Source: an uncultured Oscillospiraceae bacterium (GTDB lineage: Bacteria; Bacillota; Clostridia; Oscillospirales; Oscillospiraceae). Taken from it: a stretch of DNA of 34,879 nucleotides. The stretch covers positions 1 to 34,879 of the forward strand of contig CANRIU010000017.1 of assembly GCA_947630755.1 (NCBI GenBank). Reading direction: 5' to 3'. How positions within the stretch are numbered: position 1 is the first letter of the stretch; the number at the start of each line of letters is the position of its first letter. Shown in pieces: positions 25,057 through 33,776 of the stretch. The notes beneath the pieces were generated by a model. It saw only the letters and a program-made list of their open reading frames with translations, was not told the DNA's origin and searched no databases. Made by a program: the position numbers and the translations under genes.

Positions 25057-26913
25057 ATGAGAAAGCTTTGGGATGCCATATGGTTTGACGGGGGCCGGGG
25101 CGGCGCCGACGGCAACAACTACTGGCGCCGTCTCGCCCCGTTCCACTACATATGGGTGGGGGTGTGCCTTGCGCTTATGGGCGCGGCTCTGGGCATCGCT
25201 GCCCTCGCCGTGGGGGCAGTCTACCCCGGACTTACGGACGACTCCCTCTTTCGCACATATTTCGGCGTGCCCCTGATAATAATTTTAAACCTCCTCCCGG
25301 GGCTTTTGCTCACAGCGTTTTTCTACTTCGCCACGGGCCGGGCCTGGTCGTCCTTCCTTCTCACGGCCATCTGTGTCCTTGGCGTCGCCATAGCGGATTT
25401 TTACAAGGTCTCCATCCGGTCGGAGACCCTCTCCGCCTCGGACCTGGGTCTTGTGGGGGAGATGCTCGGCGTCATATCCCGCTACACCCTGCGCTTCTCC
25501 GGGCGGCCGAGGCTCGCCCTTCTGGCCTTCGCGGGGGGAATCGTATTCTCCGCCGCAGTGCTTCGCGGACGCCTTCGCAGCCCCCGGGTGCGCATTATCG
25601 GCGCGGCGGCCACCGCCGCGGCGATCGCGGTCCTCCTGCCCACGGTGTACTTCAATGACACCGTCGCGGCATCCCTTAAAAATGAGGAGGCCGATATAAA
25701 CATCTGGGTGGAGCAGCAGCAGTACGCCGCCCGTGGCGTCATATACTCCTTCCTCCACACCGTCCCCGACGCTTTCCCCCAAAAGCCCGAGGGCTACGAC
25801 TCCCGCACCGCGGCGCAGTACCTTGCGGAGTTTGAGGACGGCTCCATTGAGCCCGACAGGCGCGTGAACATCGTCGCCGTGATGCTGGAGGCGTACACAG
25901 ACCTGTCCGAGTGCCCCGAGATCGCCGTTGACCCGGAGGTATACGCCCCCCTCCATAAGCTCGAGGAGGAGAGTATCCACGGGCGCCTCGTTGTCAACGT
26001 ATTCGGCGGCGGCACCGTGGACACGGAGCGGGCCTTCCTCACGGGCTACCCCTGCGTTGAGGAGTACAGGACATCCACGGACTCCTACGTCTGGTTTCTC
26101 CGCCAAAACGGCTACTACGCCGAGGGCTACCACTCCGGCGACTCCTGGTTTTACAACAGGAAGAACGTGGAGACCGCCCTTGGCATGGAGAACTACTACT
26201 TTCTCTCCGACTACGACTCCACCGACAGGGGGGACAGGGCGTTCTTTGAGCGCCTCCGGGGGCTTATTGACGCCAGGGACGCCTCCACGCCCTACTTTAA
26301 CTTCTCCGTCACCTACCAAAACCACGGCGCCTACATCTCCGAGTACACCGGGGAGCGGGAGTGGCTTGAGAGGGGGACGCTTGACGAGGCAAACTTCAAT
26401 ATCGTCAACAACTACCTCACCGGCATAGCCGACACCGGGGAGAGGATGCTCAGCTTCATTGACTCCCTCCGCGACGACCCGGAGCCCTTTGTGGTGGTGT
26501 TCTTCGGCGACCACAAGCCCTACCTTGACTTCGCCTACGACCGCATGGGGATAAATATGGACATAGGCACCGCGGAGGGCTTTTTCAACTACTACACCAC
26601 CCCCTACATCATCTGGGCAAACGACGCGGCGAAGGCCGCCACCGGCGGGGACTTCACCGGCGAGGGCGGGGACATCTCCCCCTGCTTTTTGATGGACAGG
26701 ATATTTGAGGAGTGCGGCTGGGGCCGGGACGCCTACGGCGGGCTTGTCCACGATGTATCGCAGCGCGTCAGCGTCGTCCAGAGCATGGAGAGCGCCGCCG
26801 TTGTGGAGGGTGAGCTTACGCGCTCCCTTGACGACGCCGACGTGCGGCGCCTTCTCTGGGCGTCATACTACCACAGCCGCAGCTTCACATACAGCGGCGT
26901 GAGGGGATACTGA
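25057..26913 (+). CDS. LTA synthase-like membrane sulfatase (phosphoglycerol transferase family)
   Basis: The 618 residues have the classic LtaS layout: five membrane helices (about 31-53, 70-93, 95-113, 150-168, 178-196) followed by a large extracellular sulfatase-fold domain. Expected active-site residues are in place: E278 (MLEAYTD), nucleophile T320 in GGGTVDTERAF, and D485/H486 (FFGDHKP), which bind Mn2+ or Mg2+ in LtaS. Family members move glycerol phosphate from phosphatidylglycerol onto a glycolipid or glycan, so a role in lipoteichoic acid or a related envelope polymer is likely. The ATG is 3 nt after the glyS stop, with AAAGGG rather far upstream (14 nt), so translation may be coupled to glyS. 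Confidence 0.9.
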   Translation: MRKLWDAIWFDGGRGGADGNNYWRRLAPFHYIWVGVCLALMGAALGIAALAVGAVYPGLTDDSLFRTYFGVPLIIILNLLPGLLLTAFFYFATGRAWSSFLLTAICVLGVAIADFYKVSIRSETLSASDLGLVGEMLGVISRYTLRFSGRPRLALLAFAGGIVFSAAVLRGRLRSPRVRIIGAAATAAAIAVLLPTVYFNDTVAASLKNEEADINIWVEQQQYAARGVIYSFLHTVPDAFPQKPEGYDSRTAAQYLAEFEDGSIEPDRRVNIVAVMLEAYTDLSECPEIAVDPEVYAPLHKLEEESIHGRLVVNVFGGGTVDTERAFLTGYPCVEEYRTSTDSYVWFLRQNGYYAEGYHSGDSWFYNRKNVETALGMENYYFLSDYDSTDRGDRAFFERLRGLIDARDASTPYFNFSVTYQNHGAYISEYTGEREWLERGTLDEANFNIVNNYLTGIADTGERMLSFIDSLRDDPEPFVVVFFGDHKPYLDFAYDRMGINMDIGTAEGFFNYYTTPYIIWANDAAKAATGGDFTGEGGDISPCFLMDRIFEECGWGRDAYGGLVHDVSQRVSVVQSMESAAVVEGELTRSLDDADVRRLLWASYYHSRSFTYSGVRGY

Positions 26914-26914
26914 T

Positions 26915-27262
26915 ATGGGCACCGGACAGGAATTTGCGAAAAAGCTTGGCACAGGCGGGGCGATACTTGTGCTGATTTTGGGAATAATCGCCACCATTAC
27001 CATGTTCATGGTCCGGGGCACCCCGGTGAAGGACTACTCCCCGCCGGAGAGCGGCGAATACTACAGTGCCCACCTGCCGGAGCTTCTGGAGGAGATAGAG
27101 ACTGACCTCCTCCCGAGGATAGACGCCCCCGGGGTGGAGCTTGAGCTTTCGGACGGCCATATAGCCGTCACCGGGCCCGCCCAGGCCCTCCAGACGGCGA
27201 GGCTCGCCATCATCCACTATTTCGACAGTGACCTTTTTGAATTTACGGAGGTTCCGGAATGA
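26915..27262 (+). CDS. Small single-pass membrane protein, unknown function (115 aa)
   Basis: The product has one N-terminal membrane segment (about residues 15-34, GAILVLILGIIATITMFMVR), which fits a signal anchor with the rest outside the cell, followed by a short acidic domain (LPELLEEIETDLLPRIDAPG, then VELELSDGHIAVTGPAQA). I do not recognise the family. The outer domain (beta strand, helix) has the size of a small alpha/beta fold. It starts 1 nt after the LTA-synthase-like gene and its stop overlaps the nadE start (ATGA), so it is co-translated with both. Linkage suggests an envelope accessory role; that is inference. Confidence 0.8.
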   Translation: MGTGQEFAKKLGTGGAILVLILGIIATITMFMVRGTPVKDYSPPESGEYYSAHLPELLEEIETDLLPRIDAPGVELELSDGHIAVTGPAQALQTARLAIIHYFDSDLFEFTEVPE

Positions 27263-29190
27263 GAGACGGATTTATAAAGGTCGCGGCGGCGACACCGAAG
27301 ATAAAGGTCGCGGACTGCGGCTATAACGCTTCTGAGATCATAAGGCTCTGCCGGGAGGCTGCCGCGCTGGGCGTGAAGATACTGGTTTTCCCGGAGCTTT
27401 GCGTAACGGGCTACACCTGCGGGGACCTCTTTTTGCAGGACACGCTCATTGAAGCCGCCGCCGGTGCCCTTGCGCGGATAGCGCAGGATACGGCGGAGCT
27501 CGATATGCTCATCGCCCTTGGGTGCCCGGTGCGGGATCAGTGGAGCGGCAAGCTCTACAACTGCGCCGCCGTTCTCAATCGCGGAAGGCTGCGGAGCCTG
27601 CGCCCGAAAATGGCGCTCCCCAACTACGGGGAGTTTTACGAGCAGCGCTGGTTTACCGCCGGCGGCGAGGGCTGGAGCGGCGACGTGAAGATCGAGGGCC
27701 AGCGCTATGACACGAGTATCAGGACCGACGGCATTTTCTTCTGCGACGCCCTCCCGGATCTCGCCGTGGGCGTGGAGATCTGCGAGGACCTATGGGCCGC
27801 GGACCCGCCCTCCACTGCCCTGGCCCGCGCCGGGGCCACGGTGATTTTGAACCTCTCCGCCTCCAACGAGCTGGTGGGCAAGGCCGCCTATCGGCGGGAG
27901 CTGGTGAAAAACCAGTCCGCCCGTCTGCACTGCGCCTATATCTACGCCGACGCCGGGGAGGGGGAGAGCTCCACGGACCTTGTGTTCGCGGGGCACAACA
28001 TAATCGCCGAAAACGGCGCCGTGCTGGCGGAGAGCCGGTTCAGAACGGGCCTCACGGTATCGGAAATAGACGTGAAGCGTCTCCTCTTTGACCGCCGCCG
28101 GAACACCACCTTCACCAGAAAAAAACTGGCGGAGGAGTTTTGGCGGGCCCCCTTTGACCTTGATCTCACCGACACCGTCCTCACCCGCCCCGTGAGCCGC
28201 AGCCCCTTCGTCCCGGAGGGGAGAGACGAGCGCTCGGAGCGCTGCGGGGAGATATTCAACATCCAGACACAGGGCCTTTTAAAGCGAATGGAGCACACAG
28301 GCTGCAAAAAGCTTGTGGTCGGCGTCTCCGGGGGCCTTGACTCCACCCTCGCAATGCTCGTCTCCGCCATGGCGGTGAGGCGTCTTGGCCTTCCAGCCGA
28401 CGCCCTTCTCGCCGTCACCATGCCCTGCTTCGGCACCACGGAGCGCACAAAGTCAAACGCCATGGTCCTGGCGGAGAAGCTCGGCGCGGAGCTTCGGGTG
28501 GTGGACATCACAAAATCCGTCCGCCAGCACTTTGCGGACATAGGACACGACGAGGCCGACCACTCCGTCACCTATGAAAACGCCCAGGCAAGGGAGCGCA
28601 CCCAGGTCCTAATGGACATCGCAAACGGCCTTGGCGGCCTTGTGGTGGGCACCGGGGACCTATCCGAGCTCGCCCTCGGCTGGGCCACATATAACGGCGA
28701 CCACATGTCCATGTACGGCGTAAACGCCGGGATACCAAAGACCCTGGTGCGCTATGTGGTGGGTTGGTACGCTGACACCTGCGGGGATGCCGAGCTTGCC
28801 GCTGTTTTGAATGACATCCTCGCCACCCCCGTCTCCCCGGAGCTTCTCCCGGCGGAGAACGGGGAGATAAGCCAGAAGACCGAGGACCTTGTGGGCCCCT
28901 ATGAGCTCCACGACTTCTTCCTTTACTACTTCGTCCGCTGGGGCATGGACCCGGAAAAGATATACCGCCTTGCAAGGTACGCCTTTGCCGGGGAATATGA
29001 CGACGAGACAATTTTAAAATGGCTCAGGACCTTCATCCGCCGCTTCTTTGCCCAGCAGTTCAAGCGCTCCTGCCTGCCCGACGGGCCCAAGGTGGGCTCC
29101 GTGGCTCTCTCCCCGAGGGGCGACTGGCGTATGCCCTCTGACGCCGTGGCACGGGCATGGCTTGAGAGGCTGGAGAGCGCCCATGAGTGA
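27259..29190 (+). CDS. nadE: Glutamine-dependent NAD+ synthetase
   Basis: The 643-residue enzyme performs the last step of NAD synthesis, converting deamido-NAD to NAD with ammonia from glutamine. The N-terminal half is a nitrilase-type glutaminase with catalytic triad E46 (FPELCVTG), K117 (LRPKMALPNYGEFYEQR) and C175 (VEICEDLW). The C-terminal half is the ATP-dependent synthetase with the pyrophosphatase loop SGGLDS at 357-362. Length is typical of the long, glutamine-using form. It overlaps the small membrane gene by 4 nt and mnmE by 8 nt, indicating a tightly coupled operon. Confidence 0.97.
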   Translation: MRDGFIKVAAATPKIKVADCGYNASEIIRLCREAAALGVKILVFPELCVTGYTCGDLFLQDTLIEAAAGALARIAQDTAELDMLIALGCPVRDQWSGKLYNCAAVLNRGRLRSLRPKMALPNYGEFYEQRWFTAGGEGWSGDVKIEGQRYDTSIRTDGIFFCDALPDLAVGVEICEDLWAADPPSTALARAGATVILNLSASNELVGKAAYRRELVKNQSARLHCAYIYADAGEGESSTDLVFAGHNIIAENGAVLAESRFRTGLTVSEIDVKRLLFDRRRNTTFTRKKLAEEFWRAPFDLDLTDTVLTRPVSRSPFVPEGRDERSERCGEIFNIQTQGLLKRMEHTGCKKLVVGVSGGLDSTLAMLVSAMAVRRLGLPADALLAVTMPCFGTTERTKSNAMVLAEKLGAELRVVDITKSVRQHFADIGHDEADHSVTYENAQARERTQVLMDIANGLGGLVVGTGDLSELALGWATYNGDHMSMYGVNAGIPKTLVRYVVGWYADTCGDAELAAVLNDILATPVSPELLPAENGEISQKTEDLVGPYELHDFFLYYFVRWGMDPEKIYRLARYAFAGEYDDETILKWLRTFIRRFFAQQFKRSCLPDGPKVGSVALSPRGDWRMPSDAVARAWLERLESAHE

Positions 29191-30535
29191 CCTTATCGCC
29201 GCCCTTGCCACCGCCCCCGCCCGCTCCGCCATCGGCGTGATACGCCTCTCCGGCGAGGGGGCAATAGAGTGCGCAGACAGCCTCTTTCGCGCCGCCTCCG
29301 GCAGAAAAATGGCGGACGCCCCCTCAAATAAGCTCATCTACGGCGGGGTCTACGACAGTGACGGGGCACTTTTGGATACCTGCCTTTGCACCGTCTCCCG
29401 CGCCCCCCGCAGCTACACCGGGGAGGACACGGCGGAGCTTTCCTGCCACGGCTCCCCGGCGGCGCTGAGCGCAATTTTAACGGAGCTTTTCAAAAACGGC
29501 GCCCGTCAGGCCCTGCCCGGGGAGTTTACAAAGCGCGCCTTTTTAAACGGCAGGCTTGACCTCACCCGTGCCGAGGCGGTAGCCGACCTCATCGACGCCC
29601 AGACGAGAGCCGCCGCGGTGAACGCCTCCGGACAGCTGGCCGGGGCGGTGACAAGGAAAACCGACGGGGTCTACTCCCGGCTTCTCGACATCGCCGCCCA
29701 CTTCCACGCGGTGGTGGACTGGCCCGACGAGGACATAGAGGACTTTGAGCTTGTAAACTATTTAAATGTACTTGATGAGTCGGAGAGGACCCTTAAATCC
29801 CTTCTCGCCACCTTCGAGCGGGGAAAGCTCCTCCGTGACGGCGTAAAGACCGCCATCGTCGGCCTTCCGAATGTGGGCAAATCCTCCCTTCTAAACGCCC
29901 TTCTGGGCTTCGACCGGGCCATAGTCACCGCCGCCCCCGGCACCACCCGGGACACGGTGGAGGAGAAGTGCGTCATCGGCGGGACCCTGCTGCGCCTTGT
30001 GGACACCGCGGGCCTTCGGGAGAGCGCCGACGAGGCCGAGCGCATCGGCATTGACCGCGCAAGGCAGGCCATGGCCTCTGCCTCCCTCGTCCTCGCGGTG
30101 CTGGACTCCTCGAGAGCCCTCACAGGGGAGGATGTGGACACGGCGAGAAGGGCCGATATTCTCGTCCTCAACAAGTCGGACCTCCCGTGCCTTTTGACCC
30201 TCCCGCCGGAGCTTGAGAATATCCCGGCGGTGAGCGTCAGCGCAAGGACAGGGCAGGGGATAGACACCCTCGCCGAGGCGATAGCCGCCCGGATAAAATC
30301 CGCCGACGACATCCCCGCGGGGGAGATACTGACAAACGCCCGACAGGCCGGGGAGGTCTCCGCCGCCCTTGACGCTCTGCGCCGTGCCCGCCGGGCACTG
30401 GAGGAGGGCTTCACCCCCGACGCCGTCCTCACGGATCTGGAGGACGCCATGCACGCCCTGGGCCGCCTCACTGGCCGCGACCTCATCCCCGACGTGACCG
30501 ACCGCATTTTCAGCCGGTTTTGCGTGGGGAAATAA
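29183..30535 (+). CDS. mnmE: tRNA modification GTPase MnmE
   Basis: The 450-residue GTPase works with MnmG to add the aminomethyl group at C5 of wobble uridine in several tRNAs. The N-terminal formyl-THF-like domain (MSDLIAALATAPARSAIGVI) and SCHGSPAALSAILTEL are family features. The G domain shows GLPNVGKSSLL (near residues 226-236), DTAGLRES and NKSD, and the protein ends FCVGK, the conserved C(I/V)GK terminus. The ATG at 29183 overlaps the nadE stop; a longer open frame begins inside nadE but does not match the family. In many Firmicutes mnmE lies beside mnmG and jag; here mnmG is absent and a terminator follows. Confidence 0.97.
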   Translation: MSDLIAALATAPARSAIGVIRLSGEGAIECADSLFRAASGRKMADAPSNKLIYGGVYDSDGALLDTCLCTVSRAPRSYTGEDTAELSCHGSPAALSAILTELFKNGARQALPGEFTKRAFLNGRLDLTRAEAVADLIDAQTRAAAVNASGQLAGAVTRKTDGVYSRLLDIAAHFHAVVDWPDEDIEDFELVNYLNVLDESERTLKSLLATFERGKLLRDGVKTAIVGLPNVGKSSLLNALLGFDRAIVTAAPGTTRDTVEEKCVIGGTLLRLVDTAGLRESADEAERIGIDRARQAMASASLVLAVLDSSRALTGEDVDTARRADILVLNKSDLPCLLTLPPELENIPAVSVSARTGQGIDTLAEAIAARIKSADDIPAGEILTNARQAGEVSAALDALRRARRALEEGFTPDAVLTDLEDAMHALGRLTGRDLIPDVTDRIFSRFCVGK

Positions 30536-30542
30536 AAAAATG

Positions 30543-30580
30543 AAAGCTGCCGGAACGGTCAAGCTCCGGCAGCTTTTTTA
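30543..30580 (+). terminator. Intrinsic terminator of the glyS-mnmE cluster
   Basis: A 12 bp stem, AAAGCTGCCGGA and TCCGGCAGCTTT, with a 10 nt loop and a T-run, directly after the mnmE stop. It also lies before the convergent ABC gene. Confidence 0.9.
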
Positions 30581-30603
30581 TTATTTAATTATGGACAGAT
30601 TAA

Positions 30604-32397
30604 TTATTCGCCCTCTCTGTATCCCTCCGCCTGCTTTTGGAACATCAGGGCGTATATGCCGCCCCGGGACATAAGCTCCTCGTGGGTGCCGGACTCGGCT
30701 ATGCGGCCGTGGTCGACCACGACGATGTGGTCCATGTCCCTGACACTGGAGAGCCTGTGGGCTATGAGGATGGTGGTCCCGCCCCGGGTGGAGCGGACGA
30801 GCTCACGGTTCATCTCGTACTCCGCTATGGGGTCGAGGGCGGAGGAGGGCTCGTCTAAAAGGTAGAGGCCGAAGGGGAAGGTGTGGAGCCTGGCCAGAGC
30901 CAGCTTCTGGGCCTCCCCGCGGGAGACGATAATGCCCTTCTCGGAAAACTCCCGGGTCATCTCGCTTCCGGCATCAGCTCCGTTTTTTGCCATGAGATTC
31001 TGCATGTCCTTAGATGACAGAATGTCCTCGAGAGAGTCTCCGGCGCTGTGCAGGAGCTCAATATTCTCCCGAATGCTCATGGCGTAGACGTTGGGGTCCT
31101 GGAAGGCCGCACCTATCCGGGCTCTCAGCTCATGGGGGTCATACTCCCTTATGTCCCTGCCGTTTATGAGGATGCTCCCCTCGGTCACGTCGTACAGGCG
31201 CATGAGGAGCTTCACAAGGGTGGACTTCCCCGCGCCGTTCTCACCCACGATGGCGAGCCTCTCCCCGGGCCCGGCTTTCAGATTTAAATGCCGCAGCACG
31301 AAGGGGCCGTCGGGTGTGTACCTAAAGCCCACATCGCGAAGCTCAAGGGATATGGGGCCCTCCTCCGGGACGGCGCCGCCGCGCTTTGTCTCTATCACGG
31401 AGTCCATGTCGAAGAAGGCGCGGACGCGCTGGGCGTAGCCGGAGAGGCGGTCAAAGTCCTTCACCACCGTGGTGATGTCCCAGAGGTCGTCGGCAAGGTT
31501 AGACGCCGCCACGAACATGGTGATGAGCATTGCGGTGCCCGTTATGCCGCCGACGAAGAAGGACCTTATGATGGTGAGGATAATGAGAAACTGGGACAGC
31601 TCGTACAGTCCGTAGAGCAGTATGTCCAGCCAGAGGACCTTTTTTGAGAATTTTTTGATTACCGCCAGCTTCTTCTCCGACTCCTCGCCGTAATGGCGGC
31701 GGCAGAGCGCCGGGAGGAGGGTGGAGCGCAGGTCGGCGGCGTGGTCCTTTAAGTAGAATATCCTGTGGACGTAGTCAAGACGCCTGTCGTGGGGTATGAC
31801 GGCCTCGTCCCTCGCTATTTCGTACTTGTTCATCCTGGCGTTTATGGGGAGCCTGAGGCAGGCGTACCCGGTCACGATGACGATTGCCCAGGGGGAGACG
31901 GTGGCTATCACGGAGGCCAAGGTCAGGATGCACATGACGCCACGGGTGAGGTTGTTGCACATCTTCACCGCGTCCTCGGCCTTGGTGGCGTAGTTGTCCT
32001 GCGCCCACTTGTACTTGTCGTAAAACTCCGGGTCGTCGATCCGGGCGTAGTCCGTGGCCTCGGCCTTGTCGTAGACAAGGGAGCGTATTTTGAGCTTCAC
32101 CCGCTCGGTGCCCGTCTTGTCAAGCATCTCCCAGTAGTAATCCGACGCCGCGTAGGCGGCGAAGGACACAAGGCATAAAAGCGCCGCTGTTGCCGCCACC
32201 GCGCCGAAGGACCGACCCGCGTCCATGGCGTTCACAACTATCTGGGGTGTGTAGACCTGCAAAAGGTCCCTGAGGGGCCAGATTATGCCGTTGTGTATAA
32301 GGCCGTAGAGCACCACCCAGCGCCCGTACTTCCAAAAAGGCTTAACAAGCCACAAAATATTCCTTATCTTCTGAAAAAATGTAGTATTCTTTTTCAA
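30604..32397 (-). CDS. ABC exporter (membrane and ATPase domains fused) with unusual signature motif
   Basis: This 597-residue half-transporter has an N-terminal membrane domain with about six helices (for example 28-47, 65-86, two in 150-182, two in 250-295) and a C-terminal ATPase domain. Walker A is GENGAGKST at 385-393; Walker B and D-loop read LYLLDEPSSALDP; the H-loop is IAHRLSS. The ABC signature, usually LSGGQ, is VSRGE at 491-495, keeping S and G but with R and E substitutions. The start is TTG at 32397 (KKNTTFFQK), with AAAGGAA about 10 nt upstream. The substrate is unknown. No partner half-transporter is adjacent, so it may act as a homodimer. Confidence 0.9.
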   Translation of the reverse strand: MKKNTTFFQKIRNILWLVKPFWKYGRWVVLYGLIHNGIIWPLRDLLQVYTPQIVVNAMDAGRSFGAVAATAALLCLVSFAAYAASDYYWEMLDKTGTERVKLKIRSLVYDKAEATDYARIDDPEFYDKYKWAQDNYATKAEDAVKMCNNLTRGVMCILTLASVIATVSPWAIVIVTGYACLRLPINARMNKYEIARDEAVIPHDRRLDYVHRIFYLKDHAADLRSTLLPALCRRHYGEESEKKLAVIKKFSKKVLWLDILLYGLYELSQFLIILTIIRSFFVGGITGTAMLITMFVAASNLADDLWDITTVVKDFDRLSGYAQRVRAFFDMDSVIETKRGGAVPEEGPISLELRDVGFRYTPDGPFVLRHLNLKAGPGERLAIVGENGAGKSTLVKLLMRLYDVTEGSILINGRDIREYDPHELRARIGAAFQDPNVYAMSIRENIELLHSAGDSLEDILSSKDMQNLMAKNGADAGSEMTREFSEKGIIVSRGEAQKLALARLHTFPFGLYLLDEPSSALDPIAEYEMNRELVRSTRGGTTILIAHRLSSVRDMDHIVVVDHGRIAESGTHEELMSRGGIYALMFQKQAEGYREGE

Positions 32398-32398
32398 T

Positions 32399-32452
32399 GC
32401 CGGTCAATTCCTTTCTGTTTTTCCGAAAAAAACAGATGAGACGACGACCGGC
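32399..32452 (-). promoter_or_regulatory. Nested hairpin over the ribosome site of the ABC gene
   Basis: An outer stem GCCGGTC/GACCGGC (32399-32405 with 32446-32452) encloses an inner hairpin CTGTTTTT/AAAAACAG (32415-32422 with 32428-32435). The AAAGGAA ribosome site lies between the two stems and one strand of the outer stem lies between it and the TTG start, so folding would limit translation. Regulation is inferred. Confidence 0.5.
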
Positions 32453-32667
32453 AAAAGCCTAAGTCATCGCCTCATCAGTCGATACGCAAGCTCTGCCTTG
32501 ACAAAATATCTATAAAAGCAAACATTTTTTGCAGCTCCTTTCTGTAGTGAGATTTTATTTTTCAGAAATTTTTTATCCGCATCGCTTTTAACCGCCCCCC
32601 TTCCAAAAAATCCTTTCGTATAATGCCATAACTTTCAAAAAAAGTCAAGCATTTTGTATTTTTTCGC
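32453..32667 (-). promoter_or_regulatory. Leader and probable promoter of the ABC gene
   Basis: No gene is seen in this A/T-rich stretch. On the minus strand TTGACT (32643-32648) is followed at 17 nt by CATTAT (32620-32625); a slightly shifted TTATAC is an alternative -10. This gives a leader of roughly 220 nt ending in the nested hairpin at the ribosome site. The long leader has no riboswitch consensus I recognise. Confidence 0.5.
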
Positions 32668-32697
32668 GAAAAAAGCCCTCCGAAGAGGGCTTTTTTC
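32668..32697. terminator. Terminator of the XRE gene
   Basis: A 13 bp stem, GAAAAAAGCCCTC and GAGGGCTTTTTTC, loop CGAA, with A and T runs on both sides. On the plus strand it is followed by AACACTCTGAG, similar to the tail after the element hairpins elsewhere in the window. Confidence 0.85.
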
Positions 32698-32726
32698 AAC
32701 ACTCTGAGCTTTTTATATTTTCTAAT

Positions 32727-33530
32727 TTATTTAAGCTTCTCCAGCCGCTCCCGGAGATTGCGGGAGAGCTCATCGAGGTCATCGTAGAAATCCTCGTCCT
32801 CCCGCATGATGTCGAGGATGGCGGCGGCGCGGGTGAGCTCTGCGCGGGCGCGGGCGGTGTCGCCGCGCCGGATATAGACGTCCGCCAGGGCCTCCATCAT
32901 CAAGGCGGTGTCCTCCAGGGAGATCCACTTCTGGGACCGGGCGGCATTAAACTTTTTCTCCCCGGTGAGAACGTGGGCCATCTCGCCCAGCTTCGTGAAG
33001 TATATCTCCGGGATCTGCTCCAGCGCCCCCTCCGCCGCCTCCAGGTCGCCCTTTTCCCTGTAGGCGTAGGAGAGGAGCCGCAGCGCGTCATAGCGCACCT
33101 CGTCAAGCTTCGCCCTGTCCGCAAGGCGCGAGGCCATGAGGATCATCTCGTCCGGGTCCTTTTTGTAGTCAATGACACACAGGATGTTATTTAGAATTAT
33201 CTCGTTGTCCGGAAACTCCCGAAGCCCCGCCTCCAGCACGGCGCGGCTGCCCGCGGGGTCCGAGAAGCGAAGCTTATAAGCCTCGTCGCAGATCTCCTCC
33301 ACCCGCGCATCCAGCGCGGCGCGGCTGTAGCCCAGTATCTCGTCGGTGGTGACCCCAAAGACCGCCGCAAGGCGCGGGATCTGCGTTATGTCCGGAAGCC
33401 CCGCGCCCGTCTCCCACTTGGAAACGGCCTGGAAGGAGACGTTAAGCGCCCCCGCCAGCTCCTCCTGGGTCATTTTGCGCTCGCGACGGAGGCGGCGGAT
33501 GGATTCGGCCGTTGCGCTGCGTGTTTTCAT
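32727..33530 (-). CDS. XRE-family regulator with helical repeat C-terminal domain
   Basis: The 267-residue protein has an N-terminal helix-turn-helix (ESIRRLRRERKMTQEELAGA, then LNVSFQAVSKWETG, about residues 8-45) of the Cro/C1 type and a long helical C-terminal part with TPR-like spacing (AEGALEQIPEIYFTKLGEMA, ADVYIRRGDTARARAELTRA). This layout is common in Firmicute regulators that sit next to ABC transporter genes. The start at 33530 (MKTRSATAES) is chosen because the seven codons upstream contain the GGGAG ribosome site. It is divergent from ppdK and upstream of the ABC gene, but a terminator separates it from the latter. The effector is unknown. Confidence 0.88.
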   Translation of the reverse strand: MKTRSATAESIRRLRRERKMTQEELAGALNVSFQAVSKWETGAGLPDITQIPRLAAVFGVTTDEILGYSRAALDARVEEICDEAYKLRFSDPAGSRAVLEAGLREFPDNEIILNNILCVIDYKKDPDEMILMASRLADRAKLDEVRYDALRLLSYAYREKGDLEAAEGALEQIPEIYFTKLGEMAHVLTGEKKFNAARSQKWISLEDTALMMEALADVYIRRGDTARARAELTRAAAILDIMREDEDFYDDLDELSRNLRERLEKLK

Positions 33531-33577
33531 AACAAACTCCCTTTTCAAATTTATTCAAAGGCGCCCTCGTTGGAATC

Positions 33578-33606
33578 AGTATATCAATTCCCGGGGAGAA
33601 TGACAA
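33578..33606 (-). promoter_or_regulatory. Promoter of the XRE gene
   Basis: On the minus strand TTGTCA (33601-33606), 17 nt, TATACT (33578-33583), ending 47 nt before the ATG. No clear self-operator is seen. Confidence 0.8.
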
Positions 33607-33687
33607 TAACCGCGTAAATTAGTCGATTCAACCGGGAGTTGAAGCGGGAAGAGCCGGATTTTTGCTGAAATTTTTCCTGCATACCGC

Positions 33688-33716
33688 TTGAAAAATGCTC
33701 GCTTCACTGATATAAT
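33688..33716 (+). promoter_or_regulatory. Promoter of ppdK
   Basis: TTGAAA (33688-33693), 17 nt, TATAAT (33711-33716), with a 60 nt leader and a GAGGAAGGAT ribosome site before the ATG at 33777. It is a strong match, fitting a highly expressed metabolic gene. Confidence 0.88.
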
Positions 33717-33776
33717 GATTAGCGGTTTTTTGTAAGACAAAAAATTAAAATTTTTAATATGAGGAAGGATAAAAAA

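Noticed and set aside
25285-26751. Minus-strand open frame of 488 codons opposite the LTA-synthase-like gene
   Set aside because: It is an antisense shadow caused by high GC; the plus strand has clear catalytic motifs and membrane helices.
29048-29182. Longer MnmE start inside nadE
   Set aside because: The extra residues are an out-of-frame reading of nadE; the family N-terminus begins at the ATG at 29183.
32453-32560. Plus-strand promoter (TTGACA near 32499)
   Set aside because: The nearest TATA-like sequence is only 7 nt away and no gene follows on that strand.
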